From Salinicoccus hispanicus (GTDB taxonomy: Bacteria > Bacillota > Bacilli > Staphylococcales > Salinicoccaceae), in contig NZ_WUUK01000001.1 in the NCBI RefSeq assembly GCF_009831115.1, positions 124,001 through 188,000 on the forward strand: a stretch of 64,000 bases of DNA, written 5' to 3'. The notes under the pieces were generated by a model that was given only the letters and a program-made list of their open reading frames with translations, was not told the DNA's origin and did not search any database. Numbering within the stretch: position 1 is the stretch's first letter; each line of letters begins with the position of its first letter. The translations under genes were made by a program, and so were the position numbers. Below are positions 31,908-42,279 of the stretch, one piece after another.

Positions 31908-33609
31908 AATCTGTTCTGCCACGTTCCATGGTTGCGACTTTCTGGCTGTCTGGAGTGACAAAGACTGTTTTCTGGTCGGTATATGTGACAAATCCAGGCT
32001 TTGCGCCGCTGACCTTATGAACGTGCCTGATCTCTGTATAGTCGACAGGCACCGACTCGGAATCCTGGGCTTTGGAATGGTGGGCGGCGAGCATTGCCGC
32101 TTCCAGTATATCCTGCTCCTTGATTTCTGCAGCAGGACTGGTGATGACGACGTGCGATCCAGGTATGTCTTTCGTATGGAACCAAAGGTGGTTGTTTTGT
32201 GCTTTCTTCGTTGTCAGATAGTCATTCTGCTTATTGTTCTTGCCGACAAGTACATCAAGGCCGTTCGAAGTCGTGTAGGCATGGAGCTGGACTTTTTGCT
32301 TTTTCTTTCTGGACTGCCTGCGGTTGTTCTTCAGGATGCCCTGGTCGACAAGCTCCTCACGTACTTCATCCACTTCCTCTTCTGTCGTTATGGTGTCCAT
32401 CTGATGCAGCAGATTGGACAGATACTCCATATCCTCGTGAGCGTGATCGAGCTGGGTAGCAGCACTGTTCTGGCGTGCTTTGAGCTTGTTGTACCGCTTA
32501 TAGTATTTCTGGGCGTTGTCACTTGCTGAAAGATGTGGGTCGAGCGGAATGATGAGTGGTTCATTTGTGTAGTAGTCGATCACCTCAAGGCTTTCGTCAT
32601 ACGGCTTCACCTGGTGCATATATGCAGTGAGAAGTTCTCCGTATTTCTGATACTTGTCTTTTTCTTCCGCTTCTTTCAGGTCATCCCCGAGCTTGTCAAT
32701 CTTTCTTATCGTCTTATCATACTCACGCTCGATGAGTTGAAGATAGTCCTGTGCTTTCTGCCTGATGAGTGATTTCCTGTATCTATCGTGATAGTAGTCG
32801 TCGAGCAGCCCGGATAGCGAATCATAGGTTTCGTCTGCCTCACCCAGGTGTGACAATGGGGTGAAGTAGAAAATCTCCTTGTCACTCCTATTATAGAGAA
32901 CCGGTCTGATATGTTCAGCCTGGCTGAGTGTCTGCCTTATGGCAGGTACGACGTTCTTTATTGTAAAGTATCCGGCGTTATGCTCGACTTCTTTGAGGAA
33001 GAGCGGACTGAAACCTTCTATATTATTGAGGATCTGCTTGCCGATTTTGCCCTGGTTGAAATCGATCAGCCCAGGCAGTGATTGGAGTGCTTCTGTTCTT
33101 GGATCTATTTTCGGATCCGTAGGAGGTGCTGTATAGTCGACGCCCGGCATGACCGTCCGACTGTTGTTGTTCGGTGTCAGGTGCTTGATGCCGTCAAGGA
33201 TTCTGTAGTTCTGGTCGGTGATGATGATGTTCGAATGACGGCCCATGATTTCAAGTATCAGTATTCTTTTGATTTCATCGCCGATTTCATTTCTCGACTG
33301 TATATGGATTTCGACCCTCCGGTCATTTCCAAGCTGCCGGATCTCCTGTATGATGCCACCTTCGAGGTGCTTTCTTGCGACACGAAGGAACATTGGCGGC
33401 TCGAAGGGAAACTCATATTTCTTTCCGGTCAGATGAAACCGTGCATACATCGGGTGTGCACTGATGAGCAGATGGTGGTTGCTTCCTTGAGAACGCACCT
33501 TGAAAATCAGCGATGTTTCATCGATCTGCTGTATTCTATTGATCTTGCCCCGGCGGAGCACTTCCAGTTCCGAAAGAAGCGCGTGGACAAAGTTGCCGTC
33601 GAATGCCAT
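31906..33609 (-). CDS. rqcH: RqcH / NFACT-family ribosome quality control protein (Fbp-like)
   Basis: Binds peptidyl-tRNA on split 50S subunits and directs addition of alanine tails that mark stalled nascent chains. The NFACT-N domain covers about residues 1-270, with the conserved DR pair at D96/R97 (GNDRRVEIHIQ). Coiled-coil arms lie at about 280-430, and the NFACT-R domain (VLVGKNNKQNDYLTTKKAQ, then DIPGSHVVI) at about 445-555. Staphylococcal homologues were first named fibronectin-binding protein (FbpA). AGGAGG precedes the ATG. It is divergent from gmk. Confidence 0.93.
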   Translation of the reverse strand: MAFDGNFVHALLSELEVLRRGKINRIQQIDETSLIFKVRSQGSNHHLLISAHPMYARFHLTGKKYEFPFEPPMFLRVARKHLEGGIIQEIRQLGNDRRVEIHIQSRNEIGDEIKRILILEIMGRHSNIIITDQNYRILDGIKHLTPNNNSRTVMPGVDYTAPPTDPKIDPRTEALQSLPGLIDFNQGKIGKQILNNIEGFSPLFLKEVEHNAGYFTIKNVVPAIRQTLSQAEHIRPVLYNRSDKEIFYFTPLSHLGEADETYDSLSGLLDDYYHDRYRKSLIRQKAQDYLQLIEREYDKTIRKIDKLGDDLKEAEEKDKYQKYGELLTAYMHQVKPYDESLEVIDYYTNEPLIIPLDPHLSASDNAQKYYKRYNKLKARQNSAATQLDHAHEDMEYLSNLLHQMDTITTEEEVDEVREELVDQGILKNNRRQSRKKKQKVQLHAYTTSNGLDVLVGKNNKQNDYLTTKKAQNNHLWFHTKDIPGSHVVITSPAAEIKEQDILEAAMLAAHHSKAQDSESVPVDYTEIRHVHKVSGAKPGFVTYTDQKTVFVTPDSQKVATMERGRTD

Positions 33610-33720
33610 GGTTTCGTCCTCCTAGTTTAGACTACCCAATATTTTAACATGAAACAGGGGGTCTTTGTTCAAGGCAGCGATTTAATGATGAATTTTTCTT
33701 CCGGATATGGTACATTAAGA

Positions 33721-33726
33721 TATAAT
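33721..33726 (+). promoter_or_regulatory. Candidate -10 element for gmk
   Basis: A perfect TATAAT lies 24 bases before the gmk start in the divergent rqcH-gmk gap. The region 17 bases upstream is T-rich but has no good -35, so only the -10 is proposed. Confidence 0.45.
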
Positions 33727-33743
33727 TACAAATAGAAAGGTAA

Positions 33744-34372
<629 letters not shown>

Positions 34373-34373
<1 letters not shown>

Positions 34374-34567
34374 TGCTATACCCAGCGATTCACGATTTGA
34401 AAAGGAACGTCAACTCCAAATATCTCCTTGTGACCATGGCAGCCAAGCGCGCACGTCACCTGCAGGACCATCCGGATGATCTTGCGATGGATGATTACGA
34501 AACACTGAAGACAGTAAGCCGGGCACTGGAAGAGATTGCCCTGAACAAAGTTAAGGAAAAACACTAG
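34373..34567 (+). CDS. rpoZ: DNA-directed RNA polymerase omega subunit
   Basis: Small subunit that helps assemble the beta' subunit of RNA polymerase. The N-terminal MLYPAIHDLKRNVNSKYLLV and MAAKRARHLQD correspond to the conserved omega helices. Length 64 is typical for the order. GGAGG is placed before the start. Its position between gmk and coaBC is diagnostic. Confidence 0.94.
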
Positions 34568-34592
34568 CTGACAAATTTTTGTCAGCTTTTTT
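34566..34592 (+). terminator. Terminator-like hairpin between rpoZ and coaBC
   Basis: AGCTGACAAA and TTTGTCAGCT are perfectly complementary across a two-base gap (so the real stem is about eight pairs), followed by T6. It lies 13 bases before the coaBC start and leaves no space for a separate promoter, so it probably attenuates rather than stops the operon. Confidence 0.75.
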
Positions 34593-34605
34593 ATGAGGTG
34601 AACAC

Positions 34606-35793
34606 ATGGCAAATATTGTAATCGGTGTTACCGGTGGCATTGCTGCATATAAAGCTGTAGACCTGACGAGCAAGCTGATCCAGTCCGGTCACGCGGTCCG
34701 TGTTGTACTGACTGGGAATGCCCTGGAGTTTGTAACACCGCTCGCTTTTCAGGCAATCAGCCGCAATCACGTGTATACAGATACGTTCAAAGAAGAAGAT
34801 CCGTCAGTCATTTCCCATATCAGTATCGGGGAATGGGCGGATATTGTTGTTGTTGCACCCATAACTGCCAACACGATCAGCAGATTGGCCAACGGCATCT
34901 ATGATAACATGCTGCTCAATGTACTTGCTGCAAATACCAGACCGGTCATTCTGGCGCCTGCAATGAACGTCCATATGTATCAGCAGCCAGCCGTTCAGAG
35001 AAACATGCAGACACTGATGAATGACGGCTATCACTTCATCGATTCCGAATCCGGCTTTCTGGCATGCGGCTACAACGCAAAAGGACGTATGGCAAATGTC
35101 CCTGAAATAAAAGCGTATGTGGAAGAACTGCTAGAAACCGGCGAAAAATTCAAAGGAAAGAAAGTGATGATTACAGCAGGACCGACGCAGGAAGCGATCG
35201 ATCCGATCCGCTACATCACCAATCACTCCAGCGGCAGAATGGGATATGCACTGGCTGAAGCGGCAAACCGTCAGGGTGCTGAAGTGGTACTCATCAGCGG
35301 ACCTGTCAATCTGCCTGTGCCCTATGGTGTCACGGTCATTGATGTCGTATCGACAGATGATATGTTTACAGCTGTAAAAGCCAATATGGATGCAAGCATC
35401 GGCATTTTCACTGCAGCAGTCAGTGATTTTACCCCGGTGGCTCCCCAGAGCAGAAAGATGAAGAAGCAGGACGGGGAAAGTATTTCGATTGATATGAAGC
35501 AGACACAGGATATACTGCAGTATGCGGGTGAAAATAAATCGGACATGTATGTTGTCGGATTTGCTGCTGAAACCGATAATGTAGAACAGTACGCGCTTGC
35601 CAAGCTCAAGCGTAAAAATGCCGACTGCATCGTCATGAATGATGTGTCCGATCCATCGATCGGCATGAATAGTGCCGACAATGAAGTGGTCATGCTGTTC
35701 AAAGAAGGGGAACGCATCCCTTTTGAAAAGATGGATAAGATGGTGCTCGCCGACCGCATCATCGAGGTACTGGCGAAGAGGTGGACCGAGTAA
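34606..35793 (+). CDS. coaBC: Bifunctional phosphopantothenoylcysteine decarboxylase / phosphopantothenate--cysteine ligase
   Basis: Carries out two steps of coenzyme A synthesis. The N-terminal flavin CoaC domain (residues 1-180) begins IVIGVTGGIAAYKAVDL and has APAMNVHMY with the family asparagine and a substrate-clamp cysteine in SGFLACGYNAKGRM. The C-terminal CoaB domain begins near KKVMITAGPTQEAIDPIRYI and contains NHSSGRMGYALAEAA. Length 395. GAGGTG precedes the ATG; the stop overlaps the priA start. Confidence 0.96.
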   Translation: MANIVIGVTGGIAAYKAVDLTSKLIQSGHAVRVVLTGNALEFVTPLAFQAISRNHVYTDTFKEEDPSVISHISIGEWADIVVVAPITANTISRLANGIYDNMLLNVLAANTRPVILAPAMNVHMYQQPAVQRNMQTLMNDGYHFIDSESGFLACGYNAKGRMANVPEIKAYVEELLETGEKFKGKKVMITAGPTQEAIDPIRYITNHSSGRMGYALAEAANRQGAEVVLISGPVNLPVPYGVTVIDVVSTDDMFTAVKANMDASIGIFTAAVSDFTPVAPQSRKMKKQDGESISIDMKQTQDILQYAGENKSDMYVVGFAAETDNVEQYALAKLKRKNADCIVMNDVSDPSIGMNSADNEVVMLFKEGERIPFEKMDKMVLADRIIEVLAKRWTE

Positions 35794-38174
35794 TGTTTGC
35801 TTCAGTCATAGTTGATATACCGAGCAAAAGCGTCAACCAGGTGTTCGACTACCGGGTCCCTTCCGGTATGGAAGGTCTGATCCAGGTCGGTCACCGGGTA
35901 CTCGTGCCATTCGGTCCCAGAACCATACAGGGCTATGTCATGTCACTTGATGAGACGACGGATTTCGATCCGGCGAGAATCAAGGAGATTGCACGTACAC
36001 TGGACATCGAACCGGTGCTGACCGAGGAAATGATCACGATTGCCATGTATCTGGCAGACTACTATGTCGACCAGTACATCAGCGTCATAGAAACGATTCT
36101 GCCAGCTGCGCTCAAGGCAAACTATAAAAAGGTGCTCAGGCTTGCCGATTCATATACCCAGGAAGCCGAGAATGCATTGGCGCAAGTATCGAATGGGTCG
36201 GAAGTCGAAATAAAGCGTCTTGATCCGGATGCACTGAAAACATTGTCTCCTTATTTGAAATCCGGAGATATCCGTGAAGAAACGGTCATCACCCAGCATA
36301 CGAAAAGGAAGATGGCACTTGCAGTCCATTCATTGAAGCAGTCTGACGTCGATCTTTCCCGAGCCAAAAAGCAGCAGGAACTGTATGATGTCATCGATGC
36401 ATCTTCAGAACCGGTGTTTGTCAGAGATCTCGTCAATGACGGCTTCTCCAACGCGCTGATCAACACACTTCATAAAAAGGGTCTGATCGCAAAAGTGGAG
36501 GCTGAGATGGAACGGGATCCATACAGCGACCGCGTATTTACAAGCGATCCCCCGAAAGTGCTCAATTCCGAGCAGCAGCATGCATATGACAGGATTACAT
36601 CCTCCATGGATGCGCAGGAAGCAAAAACTTTTCTGCTTCACGGCATTACGGGCAGCGGGAAGACGGAAGTCTACCTGCAGGTCATTCAGAAGGTACTGGA
36701 TGAAGGGAAGACCGCCATTATGCTGGTGCCTGAAATCGCGCTGACCCCCCAGATGGTCAACCGCTTCAAGCGGCGTTTCGGAGATGATGTGGCGGTGCTG
36801 CACTCGGGACTGTCGCACGGTGAAAAGTACGACGAATGGCGCAAGATCAAGGAAGGTCGTGCACGTGTTTCGGTCGGCGCCAGAAGCAGCATCTTCGCAC
36901 CATTTCAGAATGTCGGCGCCATCATCGTCGATGAGGAGCATGAAACGACTTATAAGCAGGGTGACCGTCCGATGTATCATGCGACGGAAGTGGCCAAGTT
37001 CAGAAGCAGATATCATGACTGCCCGCTGATTCTTGGAACCGCAACACCCAGTCTTGAAACGTTTGCAAGAAGCGAGCGGGGCGTGTACGAGCGCCTTGAA
37101 CTGACAATGCGGGCAGGAACGAAAGTGCTGCCTGAAATCAGCATCGTGGATATGTCAGAGGAGCACCGGACCGGCAATACATCCATCATTTCCGGGACGC
37201 TTGAAGCGGGCATCCGCCAGAGGATTGAAAAAGGGGAGCAGACGGTGCTTCTGCTGAACCGTCGCGGCTATTCCAACTTCCAGATCTGCCAGAGCTGCGG
37301 ATATGTGCCGATGTGCCCGAACTGTGACATCTCCCTCACCTACCATAAGTCGAACCGCAGTCTCATGTGCCATTACTGCGGCTATGAAAGTGCCGTGCAT
37401 AGAACGTGCGACAATTGTCAAAGTGACGAAGTGACGTTCCGGGGCACCGGCACCGAGAAAGTGGAAGAGATTTTGCGAGACATGTTCGACACGGAAGTCG
37501 TCAGGATGGATAATGATACGACGAGAAGAAAGGGCATGCATGAGAAGCTGCTGGATCATTTCGAGCAGGCAGAGGTCCCGATACTGCTCGGCACACAGAT
37601 GATTGCCAAGGGCCTAGACTATCCGAAAGTGACGCTTGTCGGTGTATTGAATGCCGACACCATGCTGAACCTGCCCGACTTCAGGGCGAATGAAAAGACA
37701 TACCAGCTGCTGACCCAGGTGTCCGGCCGTGCAGGCCGTCACGAACTGTCAGGGGAAGTGATCTTCCAGACATACAACCCGACACACTATGCGATACAGC
37801 TGGCCATGGAAAATGACTATAGAAGCTTCTATGAAAAGGAAATGGCATTCAGACGGCTGGCACGCTACTCACCGTACTATTTTCACGTACTGTTTACGGT
37901 ATCGAGTGAGGACATCAGAAAATGTCTGAAGGCGACGACCCACATCCATGATACACTGGTCCAGGAAGTTTCAGACCAGTCCATCATTGTCGGGCCCTCA
38001 CCGAGTCCACTCGAGCGTATCAATCGACAGTACCGTTTCCAGATCATGCTCAAATATAAAAGAGAGCCCGAGCTGCTCAAAATGCTCAATAATCTGGATG
38101 AACACTACCATGAAGCATATAGGACGGAGGGCATCTCCCTTAGAATCGATGTGGATCCGCTAGTGATCATGTAG
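35793..38174 (+). CDS. priA: Primosomal replication restart helicase PriA
   Basis: 3'-to-5' DNA helicase that reloads DnaB at abandoned forks. The 3' DNA-binding domain is N-terminal (IVDIPSKSVNQVFDYRVP). Helicase motifs: GITGSGKTEVYL (Walker A), IIVDEEHETTYKQ (DEEH box), LGTATPSLE, and QVSGRAGRHELSGEV. Eight zinc-binding cysteines lie in the block from FQICQSCGYVPMCPNC to RTCDNCQS. The ATG overlapping the coaBC stop is chosen over an in-frame GTG four codons earlier because GAGGTGG is then well spaced. Length 793. The def gene that usually follows is absent. Confidence 0.96.
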   Translation: MFASVIVDIPSKSVNQVFDYRVPSGMEGLIQVGHRVLVPFGPRTIQGYVMSLDETTDFDPARIKEIARTLDIEPVLTEEMITIAMYLADYYVDQYISVIETILPAALKANYKKVLRLADSYTQEAENALAQVSNGSEVEIKRLDPDALKTLSPYLKSGDIREETVITQHTKRKMALAVHSLKQSDVDLSRAKKQQELYDVIDASSEPVFVRDLVNDGFSNALINTLHKKGLIAKVEAEMERDPYSDRVFTSDPPKVLNSEQQHAYDRITSSMDAQEAKTFLLHGITGSGKTEVYLQVIQKVLDEGKTAIMLVPEIALTPQMVNRFKRRFGDDVAVLHSGLSHGEKYDEWRKIKEGRARVSVGARSSIFAPFQNVGAIIVDEEHETTYKQGDRPMYHATEVAKFRSRYHDCPLILGTATPSLETFARSERGVYERLELTMRAGTKVLPEISIVDMSEEHRTGNTSIISGTLEAGIRQRIEKGEQTVLLLNRRGYSNFQICQSCGYVPMCPNCDISLTYHKSNRSLMCHYCGYESAVHRTCDNCQSDEVTFRGTGTEKVEEILRDMFDTEVVRMDNDTTRRKGMHEKLLDHFEQAEVPILLGTQMIAKGLDYPKVTLVGVLNADTMLNLPDFRANEKTYQLLTQVSGRAGRHELSGEVIFQTYNPTHYAIQLAMENDYRSFYEKEMAFRRLARYSPYYFHVLFTVSSEDIRKCLKATTHIHDTLVQEVSDQSIIVGPSPSPLERINRQYRFQIMLKYKREPELLKMLNNLDEHYHEAYRTEGISLRIDVDPLVIM

Positions 38175-38186
38175 GAGGAATAAACT

Positions 38187-39128
38187 ATGACAGAAACCAT
38201 CATATTCATGGGCACACCGGATTTTTCCGTGCCAATACTGAAAAGGCTCCATGAGACATACCATGTCGCAAAGGTCATCAGCCAGCCCGACAAGCCGGTG
38301 GGCAGAAAACGGGTACTGACATCGCCCCCTGTGGCGGAAGCGGCAAAGGCACTCGGTATTCCGCTGTTCCAGCCGGACCGCATCCGGGATGAAGCGGCCC
38401 TCGGCAAAATTGCAGAAATCGAGCCGGATCTGATCATCACGGCGGCCTACGGACAGATACTGCCGAAAGCCCTGCTTGATATCCCGCCGCTTGGCGCAAT
38501 CAATGTCCATGCATCCCTGCTGCCAAGACACAGAGGCGGCGCACCGATCCACCGGTCCATCATGGAAGGGGACAGTGAGACAGGTGTGACCATCATGTAT
38601 ATGGCTGAAGGTCTCGACAGTGGAAACATCATCAGCAGTCGCAAGACACCGATCAGCGACCAGGACGACACGGGAACGCTGCATGACAGGCTGTCCGGAA
38701 TCGGAGCAGATCTCCTGATGGACACGCTGCCGGATATACTCTCAGGGACGAATGACAGCATCCAGCAGGATGCCGATCTTGTGACAGTCAGTCCGAACAT
38801 CTCGAAAGCGGATGAGCAGATCGACTGGTCGAGGAGTGCACGAGAAGTGTTCAATCATATACGCGGCCTGTCACCCTGGCCCGGCGCATACACGGAATAT
38901 GACGGGAAGCGTCTTAAAATATACGAAGCACGACCGCCTGAAGGGGCATCGGAATATGAACCAGGTACAATCGTCGATACGACACCGGACGGCATGAGAG
39001 TAGCCTGTGGTGACGGTGCGACAATTGAAGTCACTGCCGTACAGCTTGCAGGCAAGAAGCGCACGCAGGCTTCCGAATTTGCAGCAGGCAGACAGATTAC
39101 AGGCACTGTGCTCGGGCAGGTGGAGTAG
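38187..39128 (+). CDS. fmt: Methionyl-tRNA formyltransferase
   Basis: Formylates initiator Met-tRNA using 10-formyl-tetrahydrofolate. The catalytic region AINVHASLLPRHRGGAPIHRSI (about residues 105-126) includes the SLLPxxRG loop, followed by GVTIMYMAEGLDSG. The C-terminal OB-like domain starts near residue 205 (DWSRSAREVFNHIRGLSPWPG). Length 313. rsmB starts at the base after its stop codon. Confidence 0.97.
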   Translation: MTETIIFMGTPDFSVPILKRLHETYHVAKVISQPDKPVGRKRVLTSPPVAEAAKALGIPLFQPDRIRDEAALGKIAEIEPDLIITAAYGQILPKALLDIPPLGAINVHASLLPRHRGGAPIHRSIMEGDSETGVTIMYMAEGLDSGNIISSRKTPISDQDDTGTLHDRLSGIGADLLMDTLPDILSGTNDSIQQDADLVTVSPNISKADEQIDWSRSAREVFNHIRGLSPWPGAYTEYDGKRLKIYEARPPEGASEYEPGTIVDTTPDGMRVACGDGATIEVTAVQLAGKKRTQASEFAAGRQITGTVLGQVE

Positions 39129-40427
39129 ATGCAGTTACGCGAAATGGCGCTTGACGCCTACAGCCGGGTGATGGACGAAGGCGGCTACAGCAATATAGTA
39201 CTGAATGACATGATCAACACCAGCAATCTTGCTGCCAACGACCGGGGACTGCTCACTGAGATTGTTTATGGTACAATTTCCAAAAAGCTGACCATACAGT
39301 TCTACATCAGACCTTTCATCCGTACGAAACTGAAACGCTGGCAGAGAAACCTGCTCGATATTACCGTCTATCAGATTGTCTGGCTCGACCGCGTGCCGAA
39401 CTACGCTGCCATCAATGAGGCGGTGGAGATCGCCAAAAAATGGGGCGGACCAAACGATGGCAAAGCAATCAATGCCATCCTGCGCAGCTTTGAGCGGGAA
39501 CCGCTCGAAGATTTTTCACAAATCAAAAGTGACATTACACGCCTGTCAATCGAAACAAGCATTCCAGAGTGGATCATCTCCCACTGGAAGACACATCACG
39601 GCATCGACGGGGCAAGGGAGATCGCCCACACCCTATCCAGCCGACCGAAAATGTACATCCGTACAAATACCGCACGCATCACCCGAACCGAGCTCGTGAC
39701 GAGTCTTGTTGATGAAGGTTTCAGTGCCATTCCTTCTGAAATACAGAAGGATGCCATCGAAGTCAGTGGGGAAGTGCTCCAGTCGGACCTCTATCAGGAA
39801 GGGCTCTTCAGCATACAGGATGTAAGCTCGATGCTCGTCAATGATGCCCTGTCGCCAGAGCCGGATGATGTCATCCTCGATGCATGCAGTGCACCGGGCG
39901 GCAAAGGACTCCATGCGCTTGAGAAGGTGCCAGATGGCCATGTCGACCTGAGTGATATCCACGAACACAAGATAGCCCAGATAGAGCAGCAGGCCGAGCG
40001 TCTCAGGCTGACCGGCTACAGTGCGTTCCAAGGCGATGCCACCAGCAAGGACTACCCCAAGCAGTATGACCGCATCATCGTAGACGCACCATGCTCCGGG
40101 CTTGGTGTCATTCGCAGAAAACCGGAAATCAGATATGAACGGAAGGCGGAAGACGTCGACACGCTCGTCGACCTTCAGCTTGAGATCCTATCCAATATAA
40201 AAAATTACTTGAAACCTGGCGGAGTACTCATATACTCCACCTGTACCATCCATCAGATGGAGAATGAGAATGTCGCCTATACATTCATGAAGCAGAATGA
40301 CGACATTGAATTCGATCCATTTGTGCTCGATGCATTTGATTTTGAAGGCCCATACCGACAGATCCTGCCCCAGGAGGCAGGTACTGACGGATTCTTCATT
40401 GCCAGGTTCAGAAAGAAGGAAAAATAA
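39129..40427 (+). CDS. rsmB: 16S rRNA (cytosine-967-C5)-methyltransferase RsmB
   Basis: SAM-dependent m5C methyltransferase of 16S rRNA. An N-terminal NusB-like RNA-binding domain (about residues 1-130) is followed by the Rossmann domain with [15 protein letters not shown] (SAM motif I), [21 protein letters not shown] (motif IV) and [13 protein letters not shown] (motif VI with the catalytic cysteine). Length 432. It also matches the older name sun. The stop codon overlaps the rlmN start by one base. Confidence 0.96.
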   Translation: MQLREMALDAYSRVMDEGGYSNIVLNDMINTSNLAANDRGLLTEIVYGTISKKLTIQFYIRPFIRTKLKRWQRNLLDITVYQIVWLDRVPNYAAINEAVEIAKKWGGPNDGKAINAILRSFEREPLEDFSQIKSDITRLSIETSIPEWIISHWKTHHGIDGAREIAHTLSSRPKMYIRTNTARITRTELVTSLVDEGFSAIPSEIQKDAIEVSGEVLQSDLYQEGLFSIQDVSSMLVNDALSPEPDDVILDACSAPGGKGLHALEKVPDGHVDLSDIHEHKIAQIEQQAERLRLTGYSAFQGDATSKDYPKQYDRIIVDAPCSGLGVIRRKPEIRYERKAEDVDTLVDLQLEILSNIKNYLKPGGVLIYSTCTIHQMENENVAYTFMKQNDDIEFDPFVLDAFDFEGPYRQILPQEAGTDGFFIARFRKKEK

Positions 40428-41530
40428 TGATTCAAAGACCACCAAAAAAACCGATAAAAAATATAAGGCAGCCCGATTTCGACCAGCCCTCCATCTATTC
40501 CCTGTCCCTTGCAGACCTGGAAGACCTGGCCCTCCGGTGGGGTGAGGACAAGTACCGCGGCGGACAGATCTTCGAATGGCTCTACACGCACCGTGTCGAC
40601 CGTTTTGAGGATATGATGAACCTGCCGAAAAGCATGCGTGAAGCGCTTGCTGAAAGCTACAGCATCGATCCGCTCGAGACTGTTGTAAAACAGGAGAGCA
40701 AGGATGGCACAATGAAATTCCTTTTCCGTCTGCGTGACGGCTATACGATCGAGACGGTACTGATGCGTCATGACTATGGCAATTCCGTATGTGTAACGAC
40801 ACAGGTCGGCTGCCAGATCGGCTGCAGTTTCTGCGCCTCCACACTCGGCGGATTGAAACGTAACCTGGAAGCCGGGGAAATCGTCTCCCAGATCGTCCAG
40901 ATCCAGAAGGTCCTGGATGATACGGACGAACGCGTCAGCAGCGTCGTCATCATGGGCATCGGTGAACCGTTCGAGAACTACGTCCAGATGATGCAGTTCC
41001 TCAGAATCATCAACCACGATGATGGACTCAACATTGGTGCGCGTCATATTACTGTATCGACGAGCGGCATCGTTCCGAGAATCTACGACTTTGCAGACGA
41101 AGATATCCAGATCAATTTTGCAGTGAGCCTGCACGCAGCGGACAATGATATAAGAACAAGTCTGATGCCGATCAACAAAGCCTATGATATCGATAAGCTG
41201 ATGGAATCATTGAAGTATTATCAGCAGCAGACCAACCGTAGGGTCACTTTCGAATACGGTCTTTTCGGTGGCGTCAATGACCAGCCGGAACATGCGCGCG
41301 AATTGAGCGAACTGATCAAGGACCTGAAGTGCCATGTCAATCTGATACCTGTCAATCACGTGCCGGAACGCAACTATGTTCGTACGAGCCGTGATGATAT
41401 TTTCCAATTTCTTGAAACATTGAATGAGTGCGGTGTCAATGCGACACTCAGAAGAGAGCAGGGCACGGACATAGATGCTGCCTGTGGACAGCTTAGAGCG
41501 AAAGAATCAAAACAGGAAACGGGGGAGTAG
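40427..41530 (+). CDS. rlmN: Dual-specificity 23S rRNA A2503 / tRNA A37 C2-methyltransferase RlmN
   Basis: Radical SAM enzyme that methylates C2 of adenine in 23S rRNA and some tRNAs. The iron-sulphur cysteines are in [15 protein letters not shown] (CxxxCxxC, about residues 126-140). The C-terminal cysteine that resolves the methyl adduct is in [10 protein letters not shown]. Length 367. A (Cfr-type, C8-directed) resistance methyltransferase is a relative, but length and the conserved gene position favour RlmN. It is followed by prpC after two bases. Confidence 0.95.
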   Translation: MIQRPPKKPIKNIRQPDFDQPSIYSLSLADLEDLALRWGEDKYRGGQIFEWLYTHRVDRFEDMMNLPKSMREALAESYSIDPLETVVKQESKDGTMKFLFRLRDGYTIETVLMRHDYGNSVCVTTQVGCQIGCSFCASTLGGLKRNLEAGEIVSQIVQIQKVLDDTDERVSSVVIMGIGEPFENYVQMMQFLRIINHDDGLNIGARHITVSTSGIVPRIYDFADEDIQINFAVSLHAADNDIRTSLMPINKAYDIDKLMESLKYYQQQTNRRVTFEYGLFGGVNDQPEHARELSELIKDLKCHVNLIPVNHVPERNYVRTSRDDIFQFLETLNECGVNATLRREQGTDIDAACGQLRAKESKQETGE

Positions 41531-41532
41531 TC

Positions 41533-42279
41533 TTGAAAGTAATCGATCGAAGCATTCGGGGAGATTATAGAGAGCTCAACGAAGACGTTACAGGTATTTT
41601 TGAAAATGGCACTGGCCAGATCCTTATGCTTGTGGCTGATGGCATGGGCGGCCATCGGTACGGAGACGTCGCAAGCCGGTACGTACACGATGAAATCAAA
41701 GCTGCTTGGACAGAAACAAATCTTTTTAATGTAGAAGACGGCGTCGAATTTCTGCGGCGCCTCGTGATGGATGTAAATAGACGGATGTATGATTATCAGC
41801 AGGATCATCCCGAGTATCAAGGTATGGGCACGACGCTCGTACTGTGCGCAATCATCGATGAGGCAATCATCATCCTCAATGTAGGGGATTCAAGGGCATA
41901 CGCAATGAATGAGCGGGGCATTGAACAGGTGACAAGCGACCATTCATTCGTCAACCTGCTGGTTGATGCCGGGGAAATCACAGCAGAGGAGGCCAAGCAT
42001 CACCCGAAGCGCAATATCATTACAAAGGCGCTTGGAACGGACCGACTGATCCAGGCGGATGTTTTCAGGTTGAGGAATAGACAGTATGATTATCTGCTGC
42101 TTGCCTCTGATGGACTGACGGACAACCTCGACAACAGTGAGCTCCACGCCATCATCATCCGTGAAGGGACTGCGATGCCCGATAAGGCGGCGCAGCTGAT
42201 GGAACGGGCACAAAAAAGCGGGTCTACAGACAATATAAGCCTGGTTCTCGCCGATCTGAAAGCGAGTGGATCGGATTGA
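41533..42279 (+). CDS. prpC: PP2C-family serine/threonine phosphatase (PrpC/Stp)
   Basis: Metal-dependent phosphatase that reverses PrkC phosphorylation. PP2C motifs are VADGMGGHRYGDVAS (metal-binding), GTTLVLCAI, LNVGDSRAYAM and LLASDGLTDNLDN. Length 248 is usual. Start is TTG preceded by GGGGGAG. It overlaps prkC by four bases, the standard phosphatase-kinase pair of Firmicutes. Confidence 0.96.
   Translation: MKVIDRSIRGDYRELNEDVTGIFENGTGQILMLVADGMGGHRYGDVASRYVHDEIKAAWTETNLFNVEDGVEFLRRLVMDVNRRMYDYQQDHPEYQGMGTTLVLCAIIDEAIIILNVGDSRAYAMNERGIEQVTSDHSFVNLLVDAGEITAEEAKHHPKRNIITKALGTDRLIQADVFRLRNRQYDYLLLASDGLTDNLDNSELHAIIIREGTAMPDKAAQLMERAQKSGSTDNISLVLADLKASGSD

Noticed and set aside
40277-41134. 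A 285-codon minus-strand frame across the rsmB-rlmN junction.
   Set aside because: It is antisense to two recognised enzymes and has no motif or ribosome site.
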